A program made the translations under genes and the position numbers. DNA of 13,218 nucleotides from Mycoemilia scoparia (Eukaryota; Kickxellomycota; Kickxellomycetes; Kickxellales; Kickxellaceae). A model generated the notes under the pieces. The model saw only the letters and a program-made list of their open reading frames with translations. It ran no database searches and was not told the origin of the DNA. This document shows positions 1-9,789 of this stretch, piece by piece; position 1 is the stretch's first letter; the number at the start of each line of letters is the position of its first letter. The stretch is taken from the NCBI GenBank assembly GCA_027575805.1, contig JANBPU010000395.1, positions 1-13,218 of the forward strand, written 5' to 3'.

Positions 1-91
1 GTATATGGGTAATAATTTATGAAGGGCAAATATTTATAGGTGCAATCACAGCCAAATGGATGTCCAGTTTTACTAGTAAACTCTCACCCTT
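1..91 (+). repeat. Left arm of window-scale inverted repeat
   Basis: Bases 1-91 equal the reverse complement of 13128-13218 except at base 78 (A here; the partner base 13141 gives G). The arm consists of the outer part of element A1 plus its flanking TA and three further bases. Identity ends at 91, where A1 carries about 27 bp (92-118) that the right-hand copy lacks. Confidence 0.97.
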
Positions 92-135
92 TAACTGTTG
101 GCCACCAAAAGGTACCTTTCATAAATAATGATCCA
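6..135. mobile_element. MITE-like element A1 (family A)
   Basis: This 130-bp element has terminal inverted repeats. The left end reads TGGGTAATAATTTATGAAGG; the right end, read from the other strand, starts TGGATCATTATTTATGAAAG. Both ends are flanked by TA (4-5 and 136-137), as expected of a TA duplication made by Tc1/mariner-type transposases. The internal block GTTGGCCACCAAAAG (98-112) recurs in A2 and, diverged, in A3 and A5. No coding capacity is seen, so it would be non-autonomous. It lies about 220 bp past the SYF1 stop codon. The superfamily assignment is inference from the TA flanks only. Confidence 0.8.
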
Positions 136-140
136 TATGG

Positions 141-353
141 TATCTTTGCAAACATTTTGTAAAAGTAGGGAAATTTGAAAATTCCCTTTTTTTTCAGGTC
201 AATAAGTTTTTATAGAATTGAACGAATTATAAGTATTTAAATTTATTTGAAACATTTTTTGGAATTGAAATAAAAGAAAGACGGATCTATTATCCCAACA
301 AGGGAATAACAGCAGTGCTTGACTTTCTAGGAAAGAAATAATGATCAAACTCT
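141..353. other. SYF1 3' flank
   Basis: This AT-rich stretch lies downstream of the SYF1 stop codon. A short inverted repeat at about 286-307 (ATTATCCC, a 5-base loop, GGGAATAA) could form a small hairpin in the SYF1 3' UTR. Nothing else is evident. Confidence 0.4.
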
Positions 354-2915
354 TTACAAATCATCATCGTCCAATTCCATTTCATCAGGATTGGCTTCTG
401 TTTCTTCGGGCTGTGCTTTTTGGGTATCATCACCACCATTTACAGATACAGAATCAATGCCAGTAGAAGATGCAGCAGCAGAAACAAGCTTATGTTTATT
501 TGTCTTTTCCTTCTGCTTTTGAAGACCCAAGGCAACTTGTGCAGAAATAAATGATGATTCGGTATTAAATTTGGCTTGAGAAGTTCTCTTGATTCTAAGC
601 ATTTCTCTATAAGTATCCTCATTACCATGCTTGATCTCAAACTCATCCCAAGTCTTCCAAAATCCATCCTTATGCAACCTGGGATCAGCAAATTGTGAAG
701 AATAGGCATAAATGCCACGAGCTCGATCAATTTCTCCCAATTGTAATTCCATTTTTGCAAAATCCAATCCCAATAAAAGGGCATCATGATCTGGTAATGT
801 CTCAAGTGCCTTTTCATAAATTTGCCGAGTTGATGTAAGTCCATACTGTTCAATAACCTTGGCAATATAAAAACGATACATCTCCAAACACTCTTCACGA
901 GCCACCTTGGTAGTTGCCAATTCATATATCCTCATAGCATGACGTGTCTGGCCATGCACTTCTTCTAGTTTACCATACAGCAAGTATATTGGCTTGGCAT
1001 ATTTTGGTGGACATCCTTTGATGGCCTGTTCAAACAGTTCACGAGATCTTTCAAGTTTGGTTTCGCCATATCGGTCAATGAACTTGGCCAAATAAATATT
1101 CCACAACTCAAATGCAACTGGATACCCAAATAGTTCAATACCACGTTCATATACTCTGAAACTATCCTCAAAGTATTTCTTTTCTTCCAAGTATTGAGCA
1201 TAATTGACAATAGTTTGTGGAGTTGCTATCTTAAGTTCAAGAATACGATCATAGGCAGCCTTTGTGGTTTCCAATGTTCCAATACTTTCTTCTAGATCAA
1301 CATACAATGACCACAGCTTAAGAGATTTACAAACTCTGGTTTGTGGAGGCTCATCTTCATCACGATAATCAATAGTTGCGATATTCTTTGCAGACCTCGA
1401 ATTAACAGATGTAGCTTGTGATAATACATTTATAGCTTCATCATAATTTTCATGCTTCATTTCCATTTCAGCAAATGTCAACCAAACATCAACCAACTCA
1501 GCCACAGTCTTATAGTTTGACCTTGTACCTCGATAAAGAACATCCCTTGCCTTATCAATATCCTTAGCATCATCATCATAATATTTGGCATATTCGATCC
1601 ACAATTCTGACAATTTCCCAGGTCCTGCTTTTCGTGGCTGAACTGCATTAACAGCTTCTTCATAAGTTTCAACCATCTTTTCAACGTTACCACAATCCTT
1701 CCACAACTTGGCACGCTTTTGCCACTCTTTAACGCTATTGGGATTTTGTCTCAGCAACACATCGCTAATCAGGAATGGACGTCTATCCATCAGCTTTTCG
1801 AATCTTTCCAGTCTCATATCAACTTCTAGTTGTGCATCACAATTAAACATAGCCTCAACTTTTTTCCCACTGTTACCACTAGCAGAAGTAGCAGCAGCAG
1901 CTTGTTCAGCTTCCATTTCCATCAACGAAGTAATAACACCCTCCTCAAATTCTGCATATGCATCAAAAACTTGAACAAAGTCACGGACTGTCTTGACCTT
2001 TTCCACAGCTTCTTCAAATACATCCCTGGCTCTTTCCATCTCGCCTGTAATAATATAATATTTGGCCAACGAAGTCCACAATTTACCAGCTTGATCTGAA
2101 TATCTTTTGATACCATCTCTCAAAATCAAGTCACAACTAATTCCACTTCCTTGTTCTTCAAGGATATTTTTCACGTCATTGGCTTGATCAATAATAAGGT
2201 CAGTCAATTTCATCCACAACTGGAATTTCGATGTTCCTCTTGGTGATTTCCACTCAGCATTATCCAAGCATGTTAGTAAATACTTGGCAGCATCTCCGTA
2301 CTTTCCCATGTGTACACATAATTCAATAAATTCCTCAACTTGTTCAGGATACAGTTGTAAATAACGAGTATATACTTTTATGGCAGTGATTCCACTGATT
2401 TTCTGGGCAAACTTTAGATACAGTGGCCAGATTCGATCATGTTGAGTCACAGGGAGGGCTCGAAGGGCTCGATCAAATGTTCTGCGGTTCTGGGTAACTT
2501 GAGGTTGTAGAAGTCGGAATTCAAGATAGTCTAACCAGATTCTGGGCATCTTGTGGAGTAATAGAAGAGCACGTTCATAACAGTAGTTTGTAGCTTCATA
2601 TTGTTGTGCAAACCTGAGTGGGTTTTTTGGCTTGGTAGTGGTGGTTTTAGCAGAAGTGGAAATGGGGAGGTAAAGCTGTGATTTTCGGTAGTCTAGATAT
2701 TGTTTCCATAGTTTGTATGAACCAGGTAAGGCTTTGACTGCTCGCTCATAGATGGTGATTAAGGTTTGGATTGATTTGGAAGAGACACTGCTACTATTCG
2801 AACTGATTGAGGCTTTTTTGTGCTCAATGTATCGTAGCCAGTTTTTTATATTGTACTTGTCATGTAAAATATCCTTTTCAAATGGAAGATCCGCATTGGT
2901 AATTTCTATATCCAT
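354..2915 (-). CDS. SYF1: Pre-mRNA-splicing factor Syf1 (XAB2-type HAT-repeat protein)
   Basis: This 853-residue protein matches the family in length (yeast Syf1 and human XAB2 are about 855-860) and sequence throughout. It starts with the family's N-terminal motif (DLPFEKDI then WLRYIEHK, residues 9-33). HAT (half-a-TPR) repeats follow, with the W..Y/F pattern near residues 70-75, 127-133 and 163-169, and on to the C-terminal third. Diagnostic blocks include YDRILELKIATPQ, YLEEKKYFEDSFRVYERGIE, GCPPKYAKPIYLLY, LGEIDRARGIY and HGNEDTYREMLRIKR. A small-residue insertion lies near residues 337-350, and the tail is acidic (MELDDDDL). Syf1 is a scaffold of the Prp19-associated (NineTeen) complex, acting in the nucleus in spliceosome activation. 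The ATG at 2915 starts exactly at the family N-terminus. No intron or frameshift is seen. Its promoter is shared with the divergent aminopeptidase gene. Confidence 0.97.
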   Translation of the reverse strand: MDIEITNADLPFEKDILHDKYNIKNWLRYIEHKKASISSNSSSVSSKSIQTLITIYERAVKALPGSYKLWKQYLDYRKSQLYLPISTSAKTTTTKPKNPLRFAQQYEATNYCYERALLLLHKMPRIWLDYLEFRLLQPQVTQNRRTFDRALRALPVTQHDRIWPLYLKFAQKISGITAIKVYTRYLQLYPEQVEEFIELCVHMGKYGDAAKYLLTCLDNAEWKSPRGTSKFQLWMKLTDLIIDQANDVKNILEEQGSGISCDLILRDGIKRYSDQAGKLWTSLAKYYIITGEMERARDVFEEAVEKVKTVRDFVQVFDAYAEFEEGVITSLMEMEAEQAAAATSASGNSGKKVEAMFNCDAQLEVDMRLERFEKLMDRRPFLISDVLLRQNPNSVKEWQKRAKLWKDCGNVEKMVETYEEAVNAVQPRKAGPGKLSELWIEYAKYYDDDAKDIDKARDVLYRGTRSNYKTVAELVDVWLTFAEMEMKHENYDEAINVLSQATSVNSRSAKNIATIDYRDEDEPPQTRVCKSLKLWSLYVDLEESIGTLETTKAAYDRILELKIATPQTIVNYAQYLEEKKYFEDSFRVYERGIELFGYPVAFELWNIYLAKFIDRYGETKLERSRELFEQAIKGCPPKYAKPIYLLYGKLEEVHGQTRHAMRIYELATTKVAREECLEMYRFYIAKVIEQYGLTSTRQIYEKALETLPDHDALLLGLDFAKMELQLGEIDRARGIYAYSSQFADPRLHKDGFWKTWDEFEIKHGNEDTYREMLRIKRTSQAKFNTESSFISAQVALGLQKQKEKTNKHKLVSAAASSTGIDSVSVNGGDDTQKAQPEETEANPDEMELDDDDL

Positions 2916-3234
2916 CTTGCTCTCTTTCTGTACTCCGAAATAATATTGATCTTGTGGTTCCTTTTTTTAAGAGAGAGAATAGGGAGATCTTTGAAGTAAA
3001 TATAGATAGTACCACAATTACAATATACTCACTTAATCAAAACATAGATGATGGTTTTGTTTTGTTTGGATTATGGGTTTGAATTTTCCCATAATATGTC
3101 TTGGATCTTTTTAAAATTGTTAACTGCTTATATTTTGAGTGATCAACATTACCATCATCATAATTCAAGTAGCCTGCTGTCATTGACACACCACATATCT
3201 GGAAGGAATATATTTATATCCTATTCAAATAAAC
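2916..3234. promoter_or_regulatory. Divergent promoter region, SYF1 / methionine aminopeptidase
   Basis: These 319 bp separate two divergent start codons, so both core promoters must lie here. The stretch is AT-rich, with a purine tract after a T run at about 2964-2985 and a TATA-like AATATATTTATAT at 3208-3219. The latter is only some 16-27 bp before the aminopeptidase ATG, too close to be a classical TATA box for it. No specific activator site stands out. Confidence 0.5.
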
Positions 3235-4512
3235 ATGGCGACAATACTTTCAAGAAACCTCCTATTCAGGGTTGCTGCTCCATTGAATATACCCAAGGGA
3301 AATGGGTTCAGCTTATCTAAACCTAGAGCTAATGCCAGGAGCCAAGTAGCTCAACATCCCTGCCAATATTCTTTATTATCTGCAAGACCATACGGAGCAA
3401 CAATGACAAAATCATTCCCAGAAATAGCTGCTTCTAACTGTTTTATTCTCCTTATTAGACAATTACATCTTCACAAAAAACTACAATGTCAAGAAAACCA
3501 AACAGACATTGATAAAATTACCAAAGATTTAGAAAACAATAGTGGCATAAACAACTATCGACAAAAATTCGGCAACTACCAACGTTTATATCCCAATTCA
3601 CTAAACCCAAGCACCAGCAAACCAAAACCCCACAAACCCAGTATAATCAAAGTCCCATCCCACATAAACCGACCATTTTATGCAAATACTGGAGATTCGA
3701 CCCCACCATCAGTATGGACAAAATCCACCACAAACCATGATATGGGCACCCAGGATCTGATCCCAATCATAACTGATCTACAGGACCTGACCTCTTTACG
3801 CAACATATGCCGCCTATCTTCACAAATCCTAAAATTTGCTGGCAAAAACCTGATCTACCCAGGCATAACTACCCAAGAAATAGACTCCATAGTCCACACA
3901 TCCATAGTCGATGATCTAAAGGCCTACCCATCACCTCTAAACTATTCAGGATTCCCAAACTCAATCTGCACCAGCATCAACAATATCATCTGCCATGGAA
4001 TCCCAGACTCTCGCCCTTTGGCTGACAGTGATATCATCAACATCGATGTAACGCTTTTTAAGGATGGATTCCATGGTGATACTTCATGCACATTTTTGGT
4101 CAACCCTGATGCAGTTGATGCGCTTGGAAAGGAACTTGTAGAAGCTACCAAAGAGGCCCTAGACATTGGAATCAGAGTATGTGGCCCTGGAGTTCCATTT
4201 AGAGAAATCGGAAATGCCATTAGCGAGTTTGCCCTCATCAATGGGTTTTCGGTCTCAGAGGATTTGACAGGCCATGGGATTGGCAGACACTTCCACCAAC
4301 CCCCACTGGTTTTTCACCACGAAAATGATGAGCCTGAAGTCATGAAGCCCGGCATGGTGTTTACTATTGAACCGATCCTGTGTCAGGGTGAATCGGAGGC
4401 CTTTTTGTGGCCTGATGGGTGGACTATTTCGACGGCTGATGGTGGAAGGTCTGCGCAGTTTGAACATACAGTTCTGGTAACTGAAGATGGTGTTGAAGTT
4501 CTTACTGAGTAG
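3235..4512 (+). CDS. Methionine aminopeptidase type 1, probably mitochondrial (MAP1D-like)
   Basis: This 425-residue protein should remove the initiator Met from nascent proteins. The C-terminal half (about 180-425) is a complete type 1 MetAP domain. Metal ligands by family alignment are Asp271 (NIDVT), Asp282 (FHGDTS), His347 (GHGIG), Glu379 (FTIEP) and Glu410 (QFEHT); the substrate-site histidines His254 (ICHGIP) and His354 are also present. It lacks the N-terminal zinc fingers of cytosolic Map1. Residues 1-60 contain many Arg, Lys, Ser and Ala and no acidic residue until Glu63, like a mitochondrial presequence, followed by a low-complexity linker to about 165. The ATG at 3235 keeps this presequence; Met57 is a possible alternative start, giving a shorter leader. 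Leu414, encoded by CTG, falls in the conserved HTVLVT strand, which supports CTG being Leu here. The catalytic call is firm; location is inferred from the N-terminus. Confidence 0.93.
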   Translation: MATILSRNLLFRVAAPLNIPKGNGFSLSKPRANARSQVAQHPCQYSLLSARPYGATMTKSFPEIAASNCFILLIRQLHLHKKLQCQENQTDIDKITKDLENNSGINNYRQKFGNYQRLYPNSLNPSTSKPKPHKPSIIKVPSHINRPFYANTGDSTPPSVWTKSTTNHDMGTQDLIPIITDLQDLTSLRNICRLSSQILKFAGKNLIYPGITTQEIDSIVHTSIVDDLKAYPSPLNYSGFPNSICTSINNIICHGIPDSRPLADSDIINIDVTLFKDGFHGDTSCTFLVNPDAVDALGKELVEATKEALDIGIRVCGPGVPFREIGNAISEFALINGFSVSEDLTGHGIGRHFHQPPLVFHHENDEPEVMKPGMVFTIEPILCQGESEAFLWPDGWTISTADGGRSAQFEHTVLVTEDGVEVLTE

Positions 4513-4872
4513 AGCAGATGTGGAGCGTAGGAAGAAAAGAAAGGTTTTTCAGTCAATTGTTTAGATGGTTTAGCAAAAATAATAGAGACAAGTTTAGTTC
4601 ACACCGTTCATTTATTCATTCATTTAACATGGATCCAAATAATACTGATAACATGTTAATATATATTTGAGAGAAGACACTGAAAACGCAACATATGAAC
4701 CAAACAGACCACCAGCATTGGTGTTGATGATGATGAAGATGATTATAATGATTATAATAAAGGTATATAATAGTAAAAGTATGAGTGGCACACATATATA
4801 TAAAAATGGAACTATTACTAGGCCGATTCAGGCATTATCCACATACGAATTTGGTTAGAACCGCTGCTACTA
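4513..4872. other. Convergent 3' intergenic region with poly(A)-type signals
   Basis: These 360 bp hold the 3' ends of the aminopeptidase (+) and ARO4 (-). TATATA-type sequences that resemble yeast 3'-end efficiency elements occur at about 4658-4667, suited to the + transcript, and at about 4793-4803, some 70-80 bp past the ARO4 stop. A GAT/ATT-rich low-complexity run lies at 4722-4760. No gene is seen. Confidence 0.4.
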
Positions 4873-6018
<1,146 letters not shown>

Positions 6019-6083
6019 TTAAAAGTGTTTGATAATTATATGTATGTGTATGTGTGAGAGTTAAATTATCGAAAGCTTGAAAT

Positions 6084-6093
6084 ATTGCGCAAT
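6084..6093. promoter_or_regulatory. Perfect palindrome ATTGCGCAAT in the ARO4 leader/promoter
   Basis: This 10-bp perfect palindrome lies between the ARO4 TATA box and its ATG. ATTGCGCAAT is the classical C/EBP-type bZIP half-site pair. No canonical Gcn4 site (TGASTCA) is visible nearby. Function is inference. Confidence 0.35.
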
Positions 6094-6100
6094 CCAAATA

Positions 6101-6110
6101 TTATATAAAA
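6101..6110 (-). promoter_or_regulatory. ARO4 TATA box
   Basis: On the minus strand the sequence reads TTTTATATAA, starting about 98 bp before the ARO4 ATG, within the usual yeast TATA-to-start distance. Confidence 0.6.
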
Positions 6111-8200
6111 ACTGCTGGTGTAGGATGCTACAATACAAGAATAGTAATAATAACTATGATGATGATAATAATAAGAAAAAGATAGGTAGATGTTTTTGCG
6201 TGTTAAAAAAATAAACCATGGTGGCAGGGAGCGACACGACGGTGTATTTTTATAACCTTCCTCTCATCCATTGATCTGTCTCTTCTCCCTCAGCCCCTGC
6301 CCTCTGCTCCCCTTTTTTCTTAATTGCAAGGGGAGGAGGAGGAGGAGGGAGGAGAGTGAGTGAGTGAGAAACCACGCAAACCAGAATATTCTTATCTTCA
6401 TCAGTGATGATGATGATGAAGACAACACACACCAGTTCGCCAAAACTCCCAACCACCCCAAGAAAATAAAGCAATGGCTTTGTTGCATGTTCAATGTAAA
6501 AGATTTGGTTGGTCAAAACTATTGGCTCTTCAAATTCCCAAACCAATTGGTTGAAAATTCATGATCCCTCTCACTTTTGTCTAAACATAGTCAGTCAGAA
6601 TGAGACATCAATGAGCCTATAGTGTACTTCTGTACTTTGCTGTGTGTGTGTGCGTTACTACTACCATGCACACAAGCTTCCAAGTAAAACGCTGATATTA
6701 TTTACGCATTCCGACTTGTCAATGTGGCTGGGGTCAAATAGTGAAAAATTGTACGACTATGGCTTTTCACACACCCAACAACAGAGCAGCAGATTTAAAA
6801 GCATTCGCCTGCAACTTGCTTGGCAGGCAATAGTAACTGGGTTAGTAGTGAAAAAGTCCATAGCAACATACAACAATAAAACCACTGGCAGCATGGCGCA
6901 CTGTCATTAAAGAGGCTATCCCCACCTTTGCTCCCATGCCTTCGCACTTGCAATCCCATGTATCCTCAATGCAACATAAACAAGAAACTGTGTTGGCAGT
7001 CTTTTGGCAGCAGCTAGCATCATAATGTTGGTGGGACTATAAAATAGATTTATTGGAAAATCTCTATACATTAATCAAACAATTTTGATACATACATAGA
7101 TTCACATCTAATATATCTGAATGTTTGTGTGTTAAATAATTTGGAATGTGTCCAAATTGGTCAGCAACTTGAATTCTTGAATGCCATAAATATCACGGCC
7201 ATGTATCATCCGCGTTACAACATCCGGATGGCCAGCTAACGAACCATCTATTAATGAGGCTGATGTTGTAAAATCTAGTCCTTATTTCGCCTTACACAGC
7301 TTGATTTATTTATTTTTATTATTGCTGTTTGTTTGTTTGGTCTAAGATGATCCGAGTACATGTGTGCATACAAGTGTATGTATGCAAATATATATTTGAG
7401 AATTTTTATTGTAAAAAGATTCTGTGTTTCGCAAATACATCCGGCTCTCTTGTTAGTATAACAAAATGAAATAGGAAACCCATTCTATTACCCATATGTT
7501 AGAGGCTAACTAGATATCCAACCAATTCTAACTTACCTATATTTCTCCTATTACGCTACTATATTCTTTATTGCTACTCTTTATAATTAATGGCTTGCTT
7601 TAACCACACCAAACCACACTTATACTAATCAAATCAATCAACCAGTTGCCCATTCATATTAAATGGCGACCCTCGCTGGCGTCACCATAATGATGATCCT
7701 CCATAGTCCAAGGTTTTCCCAACAATGTTTTCATAGGCGTCTCTTTCATTAAACTGTGGTATACTACCCAGTGTGTAATATATTAGGTTAAACGTCATGG
7801 GATTTACATCTCTCTCTCTCTCTCTTCTGAACTTTAACCTCTCCCTATTTCGGCTTACCCCTTCTCACCTAAACCGCCCTATTTTTCTTCAATACGTATA
7901 ATACACAAGCAGTGATTATGACTCTCGGAACTTTTTGCCTATGCGACGCGATGAAGCGCAGCACTGACAAGTAAAATGTCATATATATGATATTTCTTGT
8001 GTGCTGGACATCTCCATCTTTGTGCATAAAATGTTGAGATTTTTATTGTTTTGTATGTGTGATTGAATATTCTTGATCCATTTTTATTTACATGTGGCAG
8101 ATTCATTCCACATTCTTAATCACCTGTGTTTCCATAAACATCCAACCTTTTTGTAACGAAGTGCCTTTCTCTCTGCCTGTTTGCAAGCACCAGTATCAAA
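6111..8200. other. Gene-free upstream region of ARO4
   Basis: About 2 kb without a convincing gene. It contains a CTCCCC...GGGGAG inverted repeat with a GGA-rich right flank (6308-6357) that includes two stress-element-like CCCCT/AGGGG motifs. A GTGA tetranucleotide run follows (about 6355-6370), and a CT run lies at 7809-7826. The minus strand has short open frames of 52 codons (8027 to 7869) and 38 codons (7798 to 7682), neither recognisable. A minus-strand GTAAGT...TACTAACAAG pair (7536 to 7449) resembles an intron but joins no credible exons. No tRNA or rRNA is visible. Confidence 0.4.
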
Positions 8201-8211
8201 TGGCAAGTTCT
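8193..8211 (+). repeat. 19-bp direct repeat, copy 1 (family B end)
   Basis: The sequence GTATCAAATGGCAAGTTCT is repeated exactly at 8304-8322. It matches the left end of family B elements, so it may be a solo terminus or the end of a short remnant running to about 8255, where TATGCCA could be a degraded opposite end. Confidence 0.6.
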
Positions 8212-8303
8212 GATGATTAAGCATTTTATTACTCCTATGGAAGTAGCTGTATGCCACATACACTAAATTTGTGTTTACCAAATTAAATAAAATAATCTAG
8301 TTG

Positions 8304-8322
8304 GTATCAAATGGCAAGTTCT
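8304..8322 (+). repeat. 19-bp direct repeat, copy 2 (left edge of B1)
   Basis: This is identical to 8193-8211, 111 bp downstream of it. It overlaps the left terminus of element B1. Confidence 0.8.
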
Positions 8323-8424
8323 CCATCAAAAGGAAACAAATCGGCCCATAAGCCATGCACTTTGGCTGGTGCCTGGCAGATGATTGGCTATTATTCTGGT
8401 ACATCTTCAAAGGAGATTCTGACA
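8312..8424 (+). mobile_element. MITE-like element B1 (family B, internally deleted)
   Basis: This 113-bp segment aligns with B2 (12729-12880) and with the reverse complement of B3 (12954-13109). Shared blocks are TGGCAAGTTCTC, CAAAAGGRAACA, GATTGGCTA, TTATTCTGGTAC and TTCAAAGGAGA. Its ends form imperfect inverted repeats (TGGCAAGTTCTCC against TGTCAGAATCTCC) and are flanked by AA on both sides. It lacks about 40 bp of the middle found in B2 and B3. No coding capacity. Confidence 0.65.
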
Positions 8425-8602
8425 AATGAACAATCAAACAAAACAGATATAAACGGTTGATAATATTGTTTTGCCTCCTTTTAAAAGATTTTTGGTTTGA
8501 TTCAACACATCAATAGAAATGTTCAAGTAAACTTTTGTGTGTGGATGTAGAAGTCAATTATGAGAAGGTCTCAAAGTATAGATAATACGAATTAAAAAGA
8601 CT

Positions 8603-8617
8603 AAAACAAACAAACAA

Positions 8618-8651
<34 letters not shown>

Positions 8652-8679
8652 CCACACATATATATATATATATATATAT
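8603..8679 (+). repeat. Compound microsatellite (CAAA)n(CATA)n(CA)n(TA)n
   Basis: Four simple repeats follow one another without a break: CAAA units, CATA units, about 11 CA units with one CC interruption, and about 12 TA units. It lies about 175 bp past the stop codon of the acidic secreted protein gene. It should be length-polymorphic. Confidence 0.95.
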
Positions 8680-8853
8680 CAAGATTTATTCTTATTGACT
8701 AGATAGCACTAAAAGGGATCACTAATAATTGCTATGGGGATGGTTGAAATATAATGTTGGTTGGTGACATGCAAAGATATTACGATTTCAATCTTCAGCA
8801 TTAGAATCAGAATCATGTTCAATTATACCGTTTACAGTATCACCAAATCATCC

Positions 8854-9399
8854 TTATCTTCTACGGAATGGTACGACCTGGGCGTTGTCATCATTATAAA
8901 TATCACCAACATCATCATCATCATCAACAATATCATCATTATTAAAATTATCATCGTCGTCTTCATTATCCTCATCATCATAGCCATGTGCAAGAACATG
9001 CTTTACAGTATAATCAAATGCATTGACTCTGTCTTCAAGATCAGGGTCTTCACGCCCATTATCAAAAGCATCTCTACCTTCCCTATCACCACTACCATCG
9101 TTATCATTGTTTATACTTCCGCTATTACGATCACCACCAACACCGCCACTTTTATCAAAAAAACCAGGCAATTCTTTATGATCAATGTTGAAACTTTGTC
9201 CAAGCTTATAGTTATCCAAACCACTAAGGAATTGTCTTGGGTCATTTCTGCCTCCTGAAGACTGTTTCTTTACAAGATGTGAGGATGCGACGCCCCCACT
9301 ACTGCCAGAGGCGATAGGCAAAGAGTTTACAACCGAAGTCAAGGTCACGAAAACGGCGAAAAGAGTTGGTGACGAAACAAGTGTTTTGATTTGGTGCAT
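8854..9399 (-). CDS. Small secreted Asp-rich protein of unknown function
   Basis: From the ATG at 9399 the product is 181 residues. The N-terminus is a good signal peptide: basic residues at 4-5, a hydrophobic core at about 11-25 and a likely cleavage site near Ser26-Ser31. A Lys-Lys at 44-45 and the C-terminal Arg-Arg-Arg are possible protease sites. The middle is Gly/Asn/Ser-rich, and residues 140-172 are mostly Asp and Asn (runs of four and five Asp), encoded by an (ATC)n-like tract on the + strand. The frame stays open upstream to 9762, but this would run across the TATA box and into element A2, so I prefer 9399, where the signal peptide begins. It resembles no family I recognise; a cell-wall, cation-binding or processed secreted peptide role is only speculation. 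It has no pheromone-like tandem repeats. Confidence 0.7.
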   Translation of the reverse strand: MHQIKTLVSSPTLFAVFVTLTSVVNSLPIASGSSGGVASSHLVKKQSSGGRNDPRQFLSGLDNYKLGQSFNIDHKELPGFFDKSGGVGGDRNSGSINNDNDGSGDREGRDAFDNGREDPDLEDRVNAFDYTVKHVLAHGYDDEDNEDDDDNFNNDDIVDDDDDVGDIYNDDNAQVVPFRRR

Positions 9400-9672
9400 T
9401 ATAAAAATATCAGATAGAGATTGGGAAAAATTGTCAAATATACCGATAAAAATGTTGGTTAAAAAATCTGACGTTCTGGGGGGAGGAAGAGGAGGAGGAG
9501 GAGGAGGATATATAAATACATTCTTCATAGATATCAAAATCTCTCTTCCTCTCACAATTTTTCTCTGAATTACTATCATCTCTGTTCCTTTATTCCTGTT
9601 GCTATTGACTGACGTTGATGAATATCTTTGGGGGGATTTTTTAGCTCCGCTGGATACGATGCGTATATAATA
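9400..9672 (-). promoter_or_regulatory. Promoter of the secreted-protein gene
   Basis: A TATA box (TATATAAAT on the + strand, 9509-9517) lies about 110 bp before the 9399 ATG. Between TATA and ATG the minus strand has a long CCT-rich pyrimidine tract (complement of 9478-9507), common near fungal transcription starts. Element A2 sits at the upstream edge. Confidence 0.5.
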
Positions 9673-9789
9673 TGAGTTATTATTTTTGAAGGGTTGACCA
9701 TTTACTAACAAATGGTGATCACCAATTTGGCTGTGTTTGCCCCTATAATCGTTGGCCACCAAAAGTCACCCTTCAAAAATTATGCTCCA
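9673..9789 (-). mobile_element. MITE-like element A2 (family A)
   Basis: This 117-bp element is flanked by TA at both ends (9671-9672 and 9790-9791). Its termini are inverted repeats: TGAGTTATTATTTTTGAAGG on the left, and TGGAGCATAATTTTTGAAGG read from the right. Read on the minus strand it contains TTTTGGTGGCCAAC, CGATTATAGGGGCAA and CACAGCCAAAT, blocks shared with A1, A4 and A5. It lies about 270 bp upstream of the secreted-protein ATG, where it could affect that promoter. Confidence 0.8.

Noticed and set aside
6250..6910. Open frames of 66-98 codons on both strands
   Set aside because: They come from GGA/GAT-rich low-complexity DNA, overlap each other on opposite strands and have no recognisable features.
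8603..8679. Telomere-like or CRISPR-like repeat array
   Set aside because: The units are simple 2- and 4-base microsatellites without spacers.
8761..9258. 165-codon Ile/Thr-rich open frame on the + strand
   Set aside because: It is the antisense of the (ATC)n-like tract that encodes the Asp-rich tail; the composition is that of a simple repeat.
9400..9762. Upstream N-terminal extension of the secreted protein
   Set aside because: The extension has no ATG at 9762 (TTG), crosses a TATA box and polypurine tract, and enters element A2. A signal peptide begins exactly at the 9399 ATG.
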